A DNA stretch of 64,000 nucleotides from Lachnospiraceae bacterium. GTDB lineage: Bacteria; Bacillota; Clostridia; Lachnospirales; Lachnospiraceae. The stretch is taken from positions 35,296 through 99,295 of the forward strand of contig JAJQIL010000030.1 in NCBI GenBank assembly GCA_021199235.1, given 5' to 3'. Below are positions 19,357 to 28,737 of this stretch, piece after piece. The notes beneath the pieces were generated by a model. That model saw only the letters and a program-made list of their open reading frames with translations, ran no database searches and had not been told where the DNA came from. A program made the position numbers and the translations under genes. The stretch's first letter is position 1. Each line of letters starts with the position of its first letter.

Positions 19357-19638
19357 ATGAGTGTAGTGATTATAGGCGGTAACGAAGGAATGGTATGTCA
19401 GTACGAAGGAATCTGTAAGGACTACGGCTGTAAGGCAAAGGTTTTCGCGAAGGAAAACGGCGCGATCCGCAAAAAGCTCGGCAATCCGGATATGTTTATT
19501 TTGTTTGTAAACACGGTATCCCATAAGATGGTGAAAAGTACGCTTCAGGAAGCGAAGCGAAACAAAATCCCGGTGCTTCGCTGCCATTCAAGCAGTGCGT
19601 CGGCGCTGCAGGATCTGCTCAGTGAACATATCGCGTGA
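19357..19638 (+). CDS. DUF2325 family protein
   Basis: MSVVIIGGNEGMVCQYEGICKDYGCKAKVF...PDMFILFVNTVSHKMV...PVLRCHSSSASAL. Confidence 0.8.
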   Translation: MSVVIIGGNEGMVCQYEGICKDYGCKAKVFAKENGAIRKKLGNPDMFILFVNTVSHKMVKSTLQEAKRNKIPVLRCHSSSASALQDLLSEHIA

Positions 19639-19781
19639 GAGGATGCTTGTACTCCGGCACGGATAAAATATGAAATTATGCAGATGATAAGAGCAGCAGA
19701 TGGTCGGGAAAAAGCAAAACGGACAGAGCAGTTATGACGGTGGGAAGGTACGATGATCTTTAGAGACGGAGGCTGAAATCT

Positions 19782-20372
19782 ATGGGAACGGAAGCAATCG
19801 GATATGCGCTCGGACAGCAGTGCGCGCCGGTGATAACCGGTGTCAAGCCGTCCAATCTTCTGATCGTGGAAAAAGGAAATCAGAATGGGTTAAGGCATGT
19901 GCTGAAAGGGACAGAGCTTTGTGTGCATCTTTTGCATTCCTCGGCGATAAAGGATTACTGGTTTTTATATGATCCGGACGCGCTGCGGGAGGTTCTGGCG
20001 GAACCGGAGAAAGGACAGTATCTGAAGGAATGCGGATATGCGGCGGACGACATGGGCAGAGTGCTTGAACGGCTGGCGGAACGTTTCCGGAATTACAAGC
20101 GGGGCGCCGATGCGTTTCCACATGAGATGGGAGTTCTTTTTGGGTATCCGCTGAACGATGTGAAGGGATTTATTGAGAATGGCGGTCAGAATTTTAAACG
20201 ATCCGGTTATTGGAAGGTGTATGATGATGTGGCCTATGCGGACCGGATCTTTAACCTGTATGAGTCCGCCAAAAAGACAGCTCTGCAGCTTTGCGGCCGG
20301 GGATGGCGCATAGCCGATATCTGGAAATGTTTTCACACGGCGGAGCTTCGTTGGGAACCGGATCCGGTCTGA
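19782..20372 (+). CDS. DUF3793 family protein
   Basis: CAPVITGVKPSNLL, FPHEMGVLFGYPLNDVKGFIENGGQNFKRSGYWKVY; next to flavodoxin. Confidence 0.75.
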   Translation: MGTEAIGYALGQQCAPVITGVKPSNLLIVEKGNQNGLRHVLKGTELCVHLLHSSAIKDYWFLYDPDALREVLAEPEKGQYLKECGYAADDMGRVLERLAERFRNYKRGADAFPHEMGVLFGYPLNDVKGFIENGGQNFKRSGYWKVYDDVAYADRIFNLYESAKKTALQLCGRGWRIADIWKCFHTAELRWEPDPV

Positions 20373-20481
20373 GAGGCGGGGACGCCGATGGACAGAAAAA
20401 CGAGACTGGTAGTTCATGGCTTTGACAGTTCATCTGAACTGTCTGGGCTGACTATAAATTTTTTATTGGAGGATAGAAGAA

Positions 20482-20904
20482 ATGGCAGAATTAAAAGTAG
20501 TATTCTGGAGCGGCTCGGGCAATACGGAATCCATGGCGGAAGCCATTGTAAAGGGGGCTAAGGAGGCAAAGGCAGTTTCCATGGAGGACATCACACCGGC
20601 GGATCTGGCGGACGAAAAGGTCTTTGCGCTCGGCTGCCCGGCGATGGGGGATGAGGAACTGGAAGAGACGATCGTCGAGCCGTTTGTGGCGGAGCTGGAG
20701 AAGAATGTGGCGGGAAAAACAATCGGCCTGTTTGGCTCTTATGGCTGGGGAGACGGAGAGTGGATGCGCCTCTGGGTGGAGCGTATGCAGAAAGCCGGCG
20801 CCACGGTCGTGGACGGAGAAGGCGTGATCTGCGCGGATGCTCCGGATGATGAGGCGGAACAGGTACTCGCCGCGCTGGGCGCGAAGCTTTCCGAAATGCT
20901 TTAA
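20482..20904 (+). CDS. Flavodoxin
   Basis: VVFWSGSGNTESMAEAI FMN-binding loop; GLFGSYGWGDGEWM. Confidence 0.93.
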   Translation: MAELKVVFWSGSGNTESMAEAIVKGAKEAKAVSMEDITPADLADEKVFALGCPAMGDEELEETIVEPFVAELEKNVAGKTIGLFGSYGWGDGEWMRLWVERMQKAGATVVDGEGVICADAPDDEAEQVLAALGAKLSEML

Positions 20905-20975
20905 GGCGGGGCGGTTTTAACCGGAAAGACTCCTTATGCAGCTTAAAGCTGCGCGAACGATAACTGTATGCATAG

Positions 20976-21013
20976 AAAAAGACGCGCTGTCCTTTTGGAC
21001 AGCGCGTCTTTTT
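20976..21013. terminator. Bidirectional terminator
   Basis: AAAAAGACGCGCTGTCC-TTTT-GGACAGCGCGTCTTTTT perfect 17-bp stem. Confidence 0.9.
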
Positions 21014-21113
21014 CCATGCACAGATGCGCGCAAAGAAATCCTCCAGCTTACGCTGGACGCGCATCGCGCAGGCGAGCAGGGAAAAACGCCCTGCTCGATT
21101 GGCGAACATATTC

Positions 21114-21314
21114 TTAAAGCTTTACCACGTTAGCAGCCTGCATTCCGCGAGCGCCTTCTGTCAAATCATAAGAAACTGCCTGGCCTTCTTCGAGGGTCTT
21201 AAAGCCTTCGCCCTGGATTGCAGAAAAATGTACGAATACATCAGAACCGTTCTCACCGGTAATAAAGCCATAACCTTTTTCTGCGTTGAACCATTTTACT
21301 GTACCCTTATTCAT
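21114..21314 (-). CDS. Cold-shock protein (CspA family)
   Basis: [33 protein letters not shown]. Confidence 0.96.
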   Translation of the reverse strand: MNKGTVKWFNAEKGYGFITGENGSDVFVHFSAIQGEGFKTLEEGQAVSYDLTEGARGMQAANVVKL

Positions 21315-21353
21315 GATGGTACCTCCTAAAAATATTGCTTTGAACATGTAACC

Positions 21354-21427
21354 GGAAAAAAATTTCACTAACTGTTATAGACTACAAGGGGTTTCATTTC
21401 ATAATCTATAAAAGTTAGTGAAATTTT
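21354..21427 (-). promoter_or_regulatory. csp 5' leader hairpin followed by U-tract (attenuator-like)
   Basis: About 22-23-bp stem AAAATTTCACTAACT(g/t)TTATAGA with loop; on minus strand followed by TTTTTTT. Confidence 0.65.
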
Positions 21428-21453
21428 ATCCTGTCAATCCTTTAGCACTGCTC

Positions 21454-21481
21454 ATTATAGCACAATATGAGGTGCTGTCAA
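21454..21481 (-). promoter_or_regulatory. csp promoter
   Basis: Minus strand TTGACA-16 bp-TATAAT, both consensus. Confidence 0.75.
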
Positions 21482-21499
21482 GCCAAAAGACAGAAAATT

Positions 21500-22840
21500 T
21501 TATTCTGTCTCATCTTCGTCCGCTGCTTCTGTATCTTCTTCGATGCTCTCTTCTTCAGCGCTCTCATCTTCGGCATCCATTTCTTCCAGGTCTTCTTCAT
21601 CGAAAGCTTCATCATCGAGATCTTCCGCTTCCTCATCGGTCAGCACCATCTCATCATAGGAAGCAGTGGTGATATTGGCAGTGCTGTAGAGAAGCTCTGT
21701 AGCCTGGGATTCGTACAGACTCCATACGAGATAAGAGCGGACCATGTCGGCTTCAAAATCCGCGGCGGAATCATAACCGTAATATTCGGCATATTCCTCT
21801 ACGTAGGCAACATAATCTTCTTCAGTCACCTCAATGTCATTTTCCTCGCAGATATAGCTGACCAGCAGACGGCGCTCAGCCATATCCTCAACCTCTTCTT
21901 CGAACTCCTCCTGCGTCATTTCAAAATCTTCGTACAGTTTCTCCAGGATCTTTTCCTCGTACTCCTCCTGTGTGATCTCCTGTGCTTCGAGCTCTTCATC
22001 CTCCTCATCGGTATCAAGGAAGAACACATAGCTTTCGATGTTTTCCTCGTAGCAGGCGTCGTACAGATCGTCGGGAATTTCAGAAACCTCGCATTCCGCG
22101 AGCGCGGCCGTGATCAGTTCTTCCAGAACATCCGCATAGGTGTATTCCTCGTATTCCGCCACCAGTTCCTCGCGTACTGCCTCCTCGTATTCTTCCATGG
22201 TGGAATAGTCGGTATTCTCCGCTACAAAATCATCGTCGTATTCCGGCGTGGACACTTCACAGATACTGTCTATGTAGGCTTCAAAATCGACGGTCTGACC
22301 GACCCAGGTATCGTCAATCAGCATTTCTTCCGCATCTGCCGCATCAAATGTGATGCTGAATTTTATCACATCCGCAGCTGACGCACCGATCAGAGCCTCA
22401 TCAAATTCTTCTCCGTAATCTGCGTCGCCGAGATAAAAATAAGTTTCTTCGGAATCGGCATCATCGGAACCTTCGACAGACGAAATCAGTGTCAGGTAAA
22501 CCGTATCGCCGTATTCGGCAGCCCGATCCACAACAGTTTCTTCAATATACATATCGAGTTCAGAGTCGATCTCTTCCTGAACGTCTTCATCCGTGATTGT
22601 ATAGGTGTACTGCGTCACCTCCAGACCATCCAGATTGCCGACGGTGATATACTCTGACGCGTTTTCCACCAGATAATCTGACGGAGTGATTGCCGCAAGC
22701 TCTCCCTCTTCGGTCGCGGCTTCCGTTTCTGTTTCAGCGGGCGCTTCCGTCTCCGTAGTCTCTGAGCTGCCATTGCCGCAGGCAGAGAGCATCAGTGCTG
22801 CGGTCAGACCCATGAGGATCAGAAATGATTTTCGCTTCAT
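21500..22840 (-). CDS. Trigger-factor-like lipoprotein (FKBP-type PPIase plus TF C-terminal-like domain)
   Basis: Lipobox LMLSACGNG; VVDRAAEYGDTVYLTLISSVEG...FIGA-like FKBP region; helical TF-like C-terminus; acidic tail. Confidence 0.7.
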   Translation of the reverse strand: MKRKSFLILMGLTAALMLSACGNGSSETTETEAPAETETEAATEEGELAAITPSDYLVENASEYITVGNLDGLEVTQYTYTITDEDVQEEIDSELDMYIEETVVDRAAEYGDTVYLTLISSVEGSDDADSEETYFYLGDADYGEEFDEALIGASAADVIKFSITFDAADAEEMLIDDTWVGQTVDFEAYIDSICEVSTPEYDDDFVAENTDYSTMEEYEEAVREELVAEYEEYTYADVLEELITAALAECEVSEIPDDLYDACYEENIESYVFFLDTDEEDEELEAQEITQEEYEEKILEKLYEDFEMTQEEFEEEVEDMAERRLLVSYICEENDIEVTEEDYVAYVEEYAEYYGYDSAADFEADMVRSYLVWSLYESQATELLYSTANITTASYDEMVLTDEEAEDLDDEAFDEEDLEEMDAEDESAEEESIEEDTEAADEDETE

Positions 22841-23118
22841 AATTTTATATTCCCCTTTTCTATTTATGATTGTAACTGTACTGTGCCTTCAACAGGTATA
22901 TCAGGCAATTGTTTTTATGATCAGTACCGGGCTGTGATGAATACTTAAATGTCGGTATGATACAATTATTACAGGTACTATAACATTGAAATTCGGCAAA
23001 GTAAACAACATTTCCGGAAGAGACACACTTTTTTCACTTTTGACTTTTCAGAAAAAAAGGGTTGTGATAAGATAGGAAAGAAAATGAAAAGATCGTGACG
23101 GCAAAAACAGGAGGCAGC

Positions 23119-24450
23119 ATGGCGTTTATTGAGATTCCCCCAAAAGCGGGGCGGATTCTTCGAATTTTACATGAAAACGGATATGAGGCGTATGTGGTAG
23201 GCGGCTGCGTGCGGGATTCTCTGCTCGGAAGAAAGCCTCAGGACTGGGACATTACGACTTCTGCATCGCCTGCGCAGGTAAAACAGCTGTTTGCGCATAC
23301 GGTGGATACGGGCATTCAGCACGGCACAGTGACGGTCCTTGAGGACCATGAGGGATTTGAGGTCACGACCTATCGGATCGACGGCGACTATGAGGACGGG
23401 AGACACCCGAAGCAGGTGACATTTACGTCCAGTCTTACGGAAGATTTAAAAAGACGTGATTTTACGATCAACGCGATGGCATATTCGCCGGAGAGCGGAC
23501 TTGTGGACGAGTTCGGCGGGATGAAGGATCTGAAAGAGCGGATGATCCGCTGTGTGGGCCGTCCTCAGGAACGCTTCGGAGAGGATGCGCTGCGGATGCT
23601 CCGGGCGGTACGCTTTGCCGCACAGCTCGGATTTGAACTGGCGGACGGCGTCAAAGGCGCGATTCATGAGATGGCGGAGAATCTGCGGCTGGTGAGTGCG
23701 GAGCGGATTCAGACGGAGCTTGTCAAGCTGGTGGTTTCGCCGAGACCGCACTGGCTGCGGCTGGCGTATGAGTGCGGGATTACGGCTGTGATCCTGCCGG
23801 AATTTGACCGGATCATGGTGCAGAGGCAGAACAATCCGCATCACGCGTACACGACCGGAGAGCATACCCTTGTTGCTATGCAGAACATTCCGGCGGACAG
23901 GGTACTGCGGCTGACCATGCTGTTTCACGATATGGGCAAGCCGGAGGTATTTGAGACGGATGAGGCCGGGATTGACCATTTTCACGGACACGCGGCGTAC
24001 AGTGAGGTGAAAGCAAGGGAGATCATGCGCCGTCTGAAGTTTGACAATGAGACGACGCGGCAGGTCTGCACACTGGTGCGCTGCCATTCGCGTTATCCGA
24101 AGCTGGGGGCATATGATGTGCGCCTTTCTGCTTATGAGATCGGCGGACGGGAACTGTTTGAACAGTTTCTTCTTGTGAAACGGGCGGATATCCTGGCGCA
24201 GCATCCGGACGTGATCGGGCAGAAGCTGGATTATCTGAGGGAAGTGGAGCGTATCTGGCAGGATGTGAAGGATCATGAGGACTGCCTGTCGCTTGGCGAG
24301 CTGGCAATCTCGGGAAGAGATCTGATCGCGGACGGAAGGAAGCCGGGCCCCGGGATCGGGGAGACATTACACGCGCTTCTGATGGAAGTGCTGCGATACC
24401 CTGAGCGGAATACGAAAGAATATCTGCTGGCCATGAGTCGGGAGCGGTGA
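23119..24450 (+). CDS. cca: CCA tRNA nucleotidyltransferase with HD domain
   Basis: YVVGGCVRDSLLGRKPQDWDITTSA, RRDFTINAMAY, HTLVAMQNIPADRVLRLTMLFHDMGKP. Confidence 0.95.
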   Translation: MAFIEIPPKAGRILRILHENGYEAYVVGGCVRDSLLGRKPQDWDITTSASPAQVKQLFAHTVDTGIQHGTVTVLEDHEGFEVTTYRIDGDYEDGRHPKQVTFTSSLTEDLKRRDFTINAMAYSPESGLVDEFGGMKDLKERMIRCVGRPQERFGEDALRMLRAVRFAAQLGFELADGVKGAIHEMAENLRLVSAERIQTELVKLVVSPRPHWLRLAYECGITAVILPEFDRIMVQRQNNPHHAYTTGEHTLVAMQNIPADRVLRLTMLFHDMGKPEVFETDEAGIDHFHGHAAYSEVKAREIMRRLKFDNETTRQVCTLVRCHSRYPKLGAYDVRLSAYEIGGRELFEQFLLVKRADILAQHPDVIGQKLDYLREVERIWQDVKDHEDCLSLGELAISGRDLIADGRKPGPGIGETLHALLMEVLRYPERNTKEYLLAMSRER

Positions 24451-24603
24451 TACGCATGGATGTGAAAGATATTTTATGACATGCACGGGTGTGAAAGATA
24501 TTTTATGATACGCACGGAACACAGGACGTGCTTTCCGGGGAAAACGTGCGGTGAGAGATTAAAACAGGAATAGAGAAAAGGAATAGAGGAAAGAGGAGAC
24601 AAC

Positions 24604-25590
24604 ATGAAAAAGACATCGGTGCGCAGTTCTCTGACTTTATTGTTGACTGCGATGATCTGGGGCGTGGCGTTTGTGGCACAGAGCGTCGGCATGGATTATG
24701 TAGAGCCGTTTACATTCAGTTTTACGCGCTGCATCTTAGGCGGACTGGTGCTGATCCCGTGCATCGCGCTGATGGACCGGCAGAAGACGCGGCAGGAGCG
24801 GGAACAGATAAAAGCGAACCGTCGTACACTTCTGGATGGAGAGCCGCGCCGTTCAGAATTGCCTGACGGCAATGGCGCGGCCTGCGTCCGGCATGAAAGG
24901 CGATGCCGGACAATGGTCGGCGGTGTCTGCTGCGGCATTGCCCTCTGCGTGGCTTCGAATCTGCAGCAGATCGGGATTCAGTATACGACCGTCGGCAAGG
25001 CCGGATTCATCACGGCTCTGTATATTGTGCTGGTGCCGGTGATTGAGATTTTCCTTGGGAAAAAATCGGGTATCAGGACCTGGATCAGCGTCGTGATCGC
25101 GGTGGCGGGACTTTATCTGCTGTGCATCACGGACGGTTTTTCCATAGGCACCGGCGACATATTGATTCTTCTGTGCGCGCTTGCATTTTCTGTACATATT
25201 TTGATCATTGATTATTTTTCCCCGAAGGTAGACGGGGTGCGCATGTCATGCATACAGTTTTTTGTCTGCGGAATTCTTTCCGGGATAGCGATGCTGATCT
25301 TTGAGACGCCGTCCGTCAGTGCGGTCATACAGGCCTGGCTGCCCATCGGCTATGCCGGCATCCTCTCCTGCGGCGTGGCGTACACCCTTCAGATCATCGG
25401 CCAGAAAGGGACGGATCCGACCGTCGCTTCTCTGATCCTCAGCCTGGAGTCGGTGGTCTCCGTGCTCTCCGGCTGGCTGATCCTGCACCAGAGCTTAAGC
25501 AGAAAAGAGCTTCTGGGCTGTGTGCTGATGTTCCTGGCGATCATTCTGGTGCAGCTGCCGCAGAAGGAGACAGAACCACAGGCAGAATAA
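24604..25590 (+). CDS. EamA/DMT-family transporter
   Basis: Multi-TM; WGVAFVAQSVGMDYVEPF; C-terminal SLESVVSVLSGWLIL EamA motif. Confidence 0.88.
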   Translation: MKKTSVRSSLTLLLTAMIWGVAFVAQSVGMDYVEPFTFSFTRCILGGLVLIPCIALMDRQKTRQEREQIKANRRTLLDGEPRRSELPDGNGAACVRHERRCRTMVGGVCCGIALCVASNLQQIGIQYTTVGKAGFITALYIVLVPVIEIFLGKKSGIRTWISVVIAVAGLYLLCITDGFSIGTGDILILLCALAFSVHILIIDYFSPKVDGVRMSCIQFFVCGILSGIAMLIFETPSVSAVIQAWLPIGYAGILSCGVAYTLQIIGQKGTDPTVASLILSLESVVSVLSGWLILHQSLSRKELLGCVLMFLAIILVQLPQKETEPQAE

Positions 25591-25592
25591 CG

Positions 25593-26534
25593 ATGACGGA
25601 AAGGGGCAATCCCGACATGGACACAAAGAAAAATACAAAAGAGGCTTCAAAGAAAACGATTGGTATCCTCTGTGCGCTGACCGGCGGTATGCTCTGGGGC
25701 ATCTCCGGCGTGTGCGGCCAGTACCTGTTTCAGAATAAAGGCGTGACGGCGACGTGGCTGGTGCCGATCCGGCTTACCAGCGCCGGATTGTTTTTACTGC
25801 TGTATTTTTTGCTCCGCGACCATAAAAGGGCGCTGTCTGTATGGAAGGAAAAGCGCAATGCGAAGGACATTCTGGTGTATGCGATCGCGGGTATGATGCT
25901 CTGCCAGTATTCGTATTTTCAGACCATTGAGTGGTCGAACGCGGGGACCGCGACTGTGATCCAGTATTTAGGTCCCGCAATGACGGTCGTATATATCTGC
26001 ATATCCGAGCGGCAGCGGCCGAAGAGGAAGGAAATCCTTGCGGTGCTGCTTGCACTTTGCGGCATTTTTCTGATCGCGACACACGGAAAGCCCGGGTCGC
26101 TTGCCCTCTCCGGGCGCGCGCTGGGCATGGGATTGTTGTCCGCTGTTGGCCTGGTGATCTACACGATAAAGCCGAGACGGCTGCTTGCGCAGTTTCCTTC
26201 ACCGCTGGTTCTGGCGTGGGGAATGCTCATCGGAGGGATCGTACTCTCGGCGGTCATGCGTCCGTGGAACCATATGCCGCAGATTGATGCGGAATTGATC
26301 GGCGTGCTGCTTGTGATCATCTGCCTTGGCACGATGACGAGCTTTTCCCTTTACCTGCACAGCGTCAGCCTGATCGGACCGGTGCAGGCGGGACTGTACG
26401 CCTGTATAGAGCCGGTGGCGGCGACGGTATTTTCTGTGATCTGGATGAAGGAAACGTTTGTGGCGATCGACCTGCTGGGGTTTGTACTGATCATAGCGAC
26501 GGTGTTTGTGCTGGCAGCGCCGGAAAAGGAGTGA
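25593..26534 (+). CDS. EamA/DMT-family transporter
   Basis: Multi-TM; GGMLWGISGVCGQYLF; YACIEPVAATVFSVIWMKE. Confidence 0.88.
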   Translation: MTERGNPDMDTKKNTKEASKKTIGILCALTGGMLWGISGVCGQYLFQNKGVTATWLVPIRLTSAGLFLLLYFLLRDHKRALSVWKEKRNAKDILVYAIAGMMLCQYSYFQTIEWSNAGTATVIQYLGPAMTVVYICISERQRPKRKEILAVLLALCGIFLIATHGKPGSLALSGRALGMGLLSAVGLVIYTIKPRRLLAQFPSPLVLAWGMLIGGIVLSAVMRPWNHMPQIDAELIGVLLVIICLGTMTSFSLYLHSVSLIGPVQAGLYACIEPVAATVFSVIWMKETFVAIDLLGFVLIIATVFVLAAPEKE

Positions 26535-26586
26535 CAGGAACGGAACGGTTACAGGAATTTACGAAAGTGCGGTCTTTAATAAGGAA

Positions 26587-27753
26587 ATGAAATCATCGGG
26601 AGTGAGTCAGGTAAACTGCTGCACACTCTGCCCGCGCAGATGCGGTGCGGAGCGCGAAAATGGGCAAAAGGGACGCTGCCATGCGGATGATAAAATACGG
26701 GTAGCGCGCGCGGCGCTGCATTACTGGGAGGAACCGTGCATATCGGGGACGGCATCCGGCTGCACCGCTTATGCAGAAAACGCTGCGCGTTTGGGCGGCT
26801 CTGGGGCGGTGTTTTTTTCGGGCTGCCCATTAGGCTGCATTTATTGTCAGAACCGCGCGATCTCCCGCGGACAGGCGGGAAAGGCGATATCCATGGAGCG
26901 CCTGGCGGAGATTTTTCTGGAACTGGAGGCGCAGGGAGCGCTCAATATCAATCTTGTGACGGCAGGACACTACGCGCCGCAGGTCTGTACCGCGCTGCGG
27001 CTGGCTAAGGATCAGGGCCTTTCGCTGCCGGTGGTCTGGAACAGCAGCGGCTATGAGACGGTGGAAACACTGCGCATGCTGGAGGGACTGGTAGATATTT
27101 ATCTGCCGGATCTGAAATACCTGGATCCTGCGCTGGCAAAATTATATTCTCACGCGGAGGATTATCCGGAGGCCGCGAAGGCGGCCATTCGTGAGATGGT
27201 GCGCCAGCAGCCACGGCCGCGGTTTGCAAAAGAAAACATTGAAGGTGCGGAAGCTTCGGAAGATGGGAAAACTGCAAACCGGACAAAAATTGCAAAGGAT
27301 ACGAATATCATAGATGATGCGAAAGGTATGGATGATGCCGAAGACGGTGAGTGCCTGATGAAAGCCGGGGTGATCGTGCGGCATTTGCTGCTTCCGGGAC
27401 ATGTGCGGGAGGCAAAGCATGTGGTATCTTATCTTCATGAGACATACGGGGATCAGATCTATATCAGTCTGATGAACCAGTATACGCCGCCTGCGGATAT
27501 TTTTGCGAAAACCTGTCCGAAGACAGGAAACGCTGATAAGGCTGGTGACTTTGCTCATACAGAAAATACTGCGCGGCTGAGTGCTGCTCTTGAACTTTTA
27601 AGACGCCCGGTCACAAAGCGGGAATATGAGCGGCTTCTGGATTATGCGGTGCAGATCGGTGTCACGCAGGGATTTTTTCAGGAGGGCGGCACTGCGGCCG
27701 AGAGTTTTATCCCGGCGTTCGACGGGACAGGAGTCACGAAACCGGCCTCATGA
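26587..27753 (+). CDS. Radical SAM protein, PflA-like (COG1313 type)
   Basis: CTLCPRRCGAER...GRCHA, FFSGCPLGCIYCQN, VTAGHYAPQV, VWNSSGYETVETL. Confidence 0.87.
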   Translation: MKSSGVSQVNCCTLCPRRCGAERENGQKGRCHADDKIRVARAALHYWEEPCISGTASGCTAYAENAARLGGSGAVFFSGCPLGCIYCQNRAISRGQAGKAISMERLAEIFLELEAQGALNINLVTAGHYAPQVCTALRLAKDQGLSLPVVWNSSGYETVETLRMLEGLVDIYLPDLKYLDPALAKLYSHAEDYPEAAKAAIREMVRQQPRPRFAKENIEGAEASEDGKTANRTKIAKDTNIIDDAKGMDDAEDGECLMKAGVIVRHLLLPGHVREAKHVVSYLHETYGDQIYISLMNQYTPPADIFAKTCPKTGNADKAGDFAHTENTARLSAALELLRRPVTKREYERLLDYAVQIGVTQGFFQEGGTAAESFIPAFDGTGVTKPAS

Positions 27754-27851
27754 AAAAGAGAAGAGCAGTTCGTGCGGAAAGTGTGTGGGGGAGATAACTG
27801 TTCAGTACAGTTACTGTGGAAGATTCCATCAGAAAGGAGAACGGATGCTTC

Positions 27852-28655
27852 ATGGAAGAATTACACAATCACACGGAAAACGCGGAAAAATTCAAAGGCG
27901 CGCTTGATGAGACTGCCAGCATTTATCAGCAGCGGGAAGTAAAGAGCGGCCGGGAGCAGATGGCTGCGCTGCACGGAAAGGAAAAAAGAGAGTTTTTCAG
28001 AGAGTATTACGGGAAAAAACTGCTGGCGGCAGTGGTGATTGCTGTCGTGGTACTCTATTTTATTTATAATTATGTGACAACGCCGGAAAATGCGCTCAAC
28101 ATCCTCGCGGTGAATGCATCGGAGGAAGGGAATGAGGAATACGAAGAGACGTATTTTTTGGATTTTCTGGAGCAGAACGGGGTCGATGCCTCCCGATATG
28201 TGGTCAATGCGAACCGTTCAGTCAATGTGGATGCCAACTCGGAAGACTCTTTTAATACAAGCAGTGTGGAGACGATCGTAACCCTGTTTACGGCACAGGA
28301 GGTCGATTTGTTTTTTGCAGACAATGATTATTTCCTCTCTATGGCAGCGCTGGATTATATGGAAAACCTGGAAGATTACCTGACAGAGGAAGAAATTGCC
28401 GCTCTGGACGAGGATGACCTGATCTATGTGACGGTGCAGGAAAGTGACGATGAATATGAGATGGAGAAGGATCCGGACTCCAATGCCGGCGAAACGATTC
28501 TGGCTGGGATTCGTCTTTCACAGGAAGAGGGCTGGCTTAAGGAGATGAACTGGTATCCGGATGGATTTGATGTAATTGTCGGGATTCCGCTTTCTGTCAA
28601 AAACGAGGATCTCGCGCTCAAAATGTTCAGAGAAATCTTGTCTTATGGGGAATGA
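27852..28655 (+). CDS. Membrane-anchored hypothetical protein
   Basis: Single TM (LLAAVVIAVVVLYFIYNYV) then extracytoplasmic acidic domain. Confidence 0.65.
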   Translation: MEELHNHTENAEKFKGALDETASIYQQREVKSGREQMAALHGKEKREFFREYYGKKLLAAVVIAVVVLYFIYNYVTTPENALNILAVNASEEGNEEYEETYFLDFLEQNGVDASRYVVNANRSVNVDANSEDSFNTSSVETIVTLFTAQEVDLFFADNDYFLSMAALDYMENLEDYLTEEEIAALDEDDLIYVTVQESDDEYEMEKDPDSNAGETILAGIRLSQEEGWLKEMNWYPDGFDVIVGIPLSVKNEDLALKMFREILSYGE

Positions 28656-28737
28656 GCCGCGGGGGCACTGCTGACGTTCAGGGGAGCGATTCCTTCTCCG
28701 CTTCGGCCGGAGCTCTGCGTAGGATGGGGGTGAAAAT

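Noticed and set aside
21467-22381. 304-aa plus-strand ORF opposite the trigger-factor-like lipoprotein
   Set aside because: Complement of the Glu/Asp-rich gene yields Phe/Ile/Leu-rich shadow translation; no initiation signals noted.
23446-24276. 276-aa minus-strand ORF
   Set aside because: Antisense to cca; no independent support.
24459-24515. Short duplicated gtgaaagatattttatga segment after cca
   Set aside because: Only two short copies in a gap; no structure or function can be supported.
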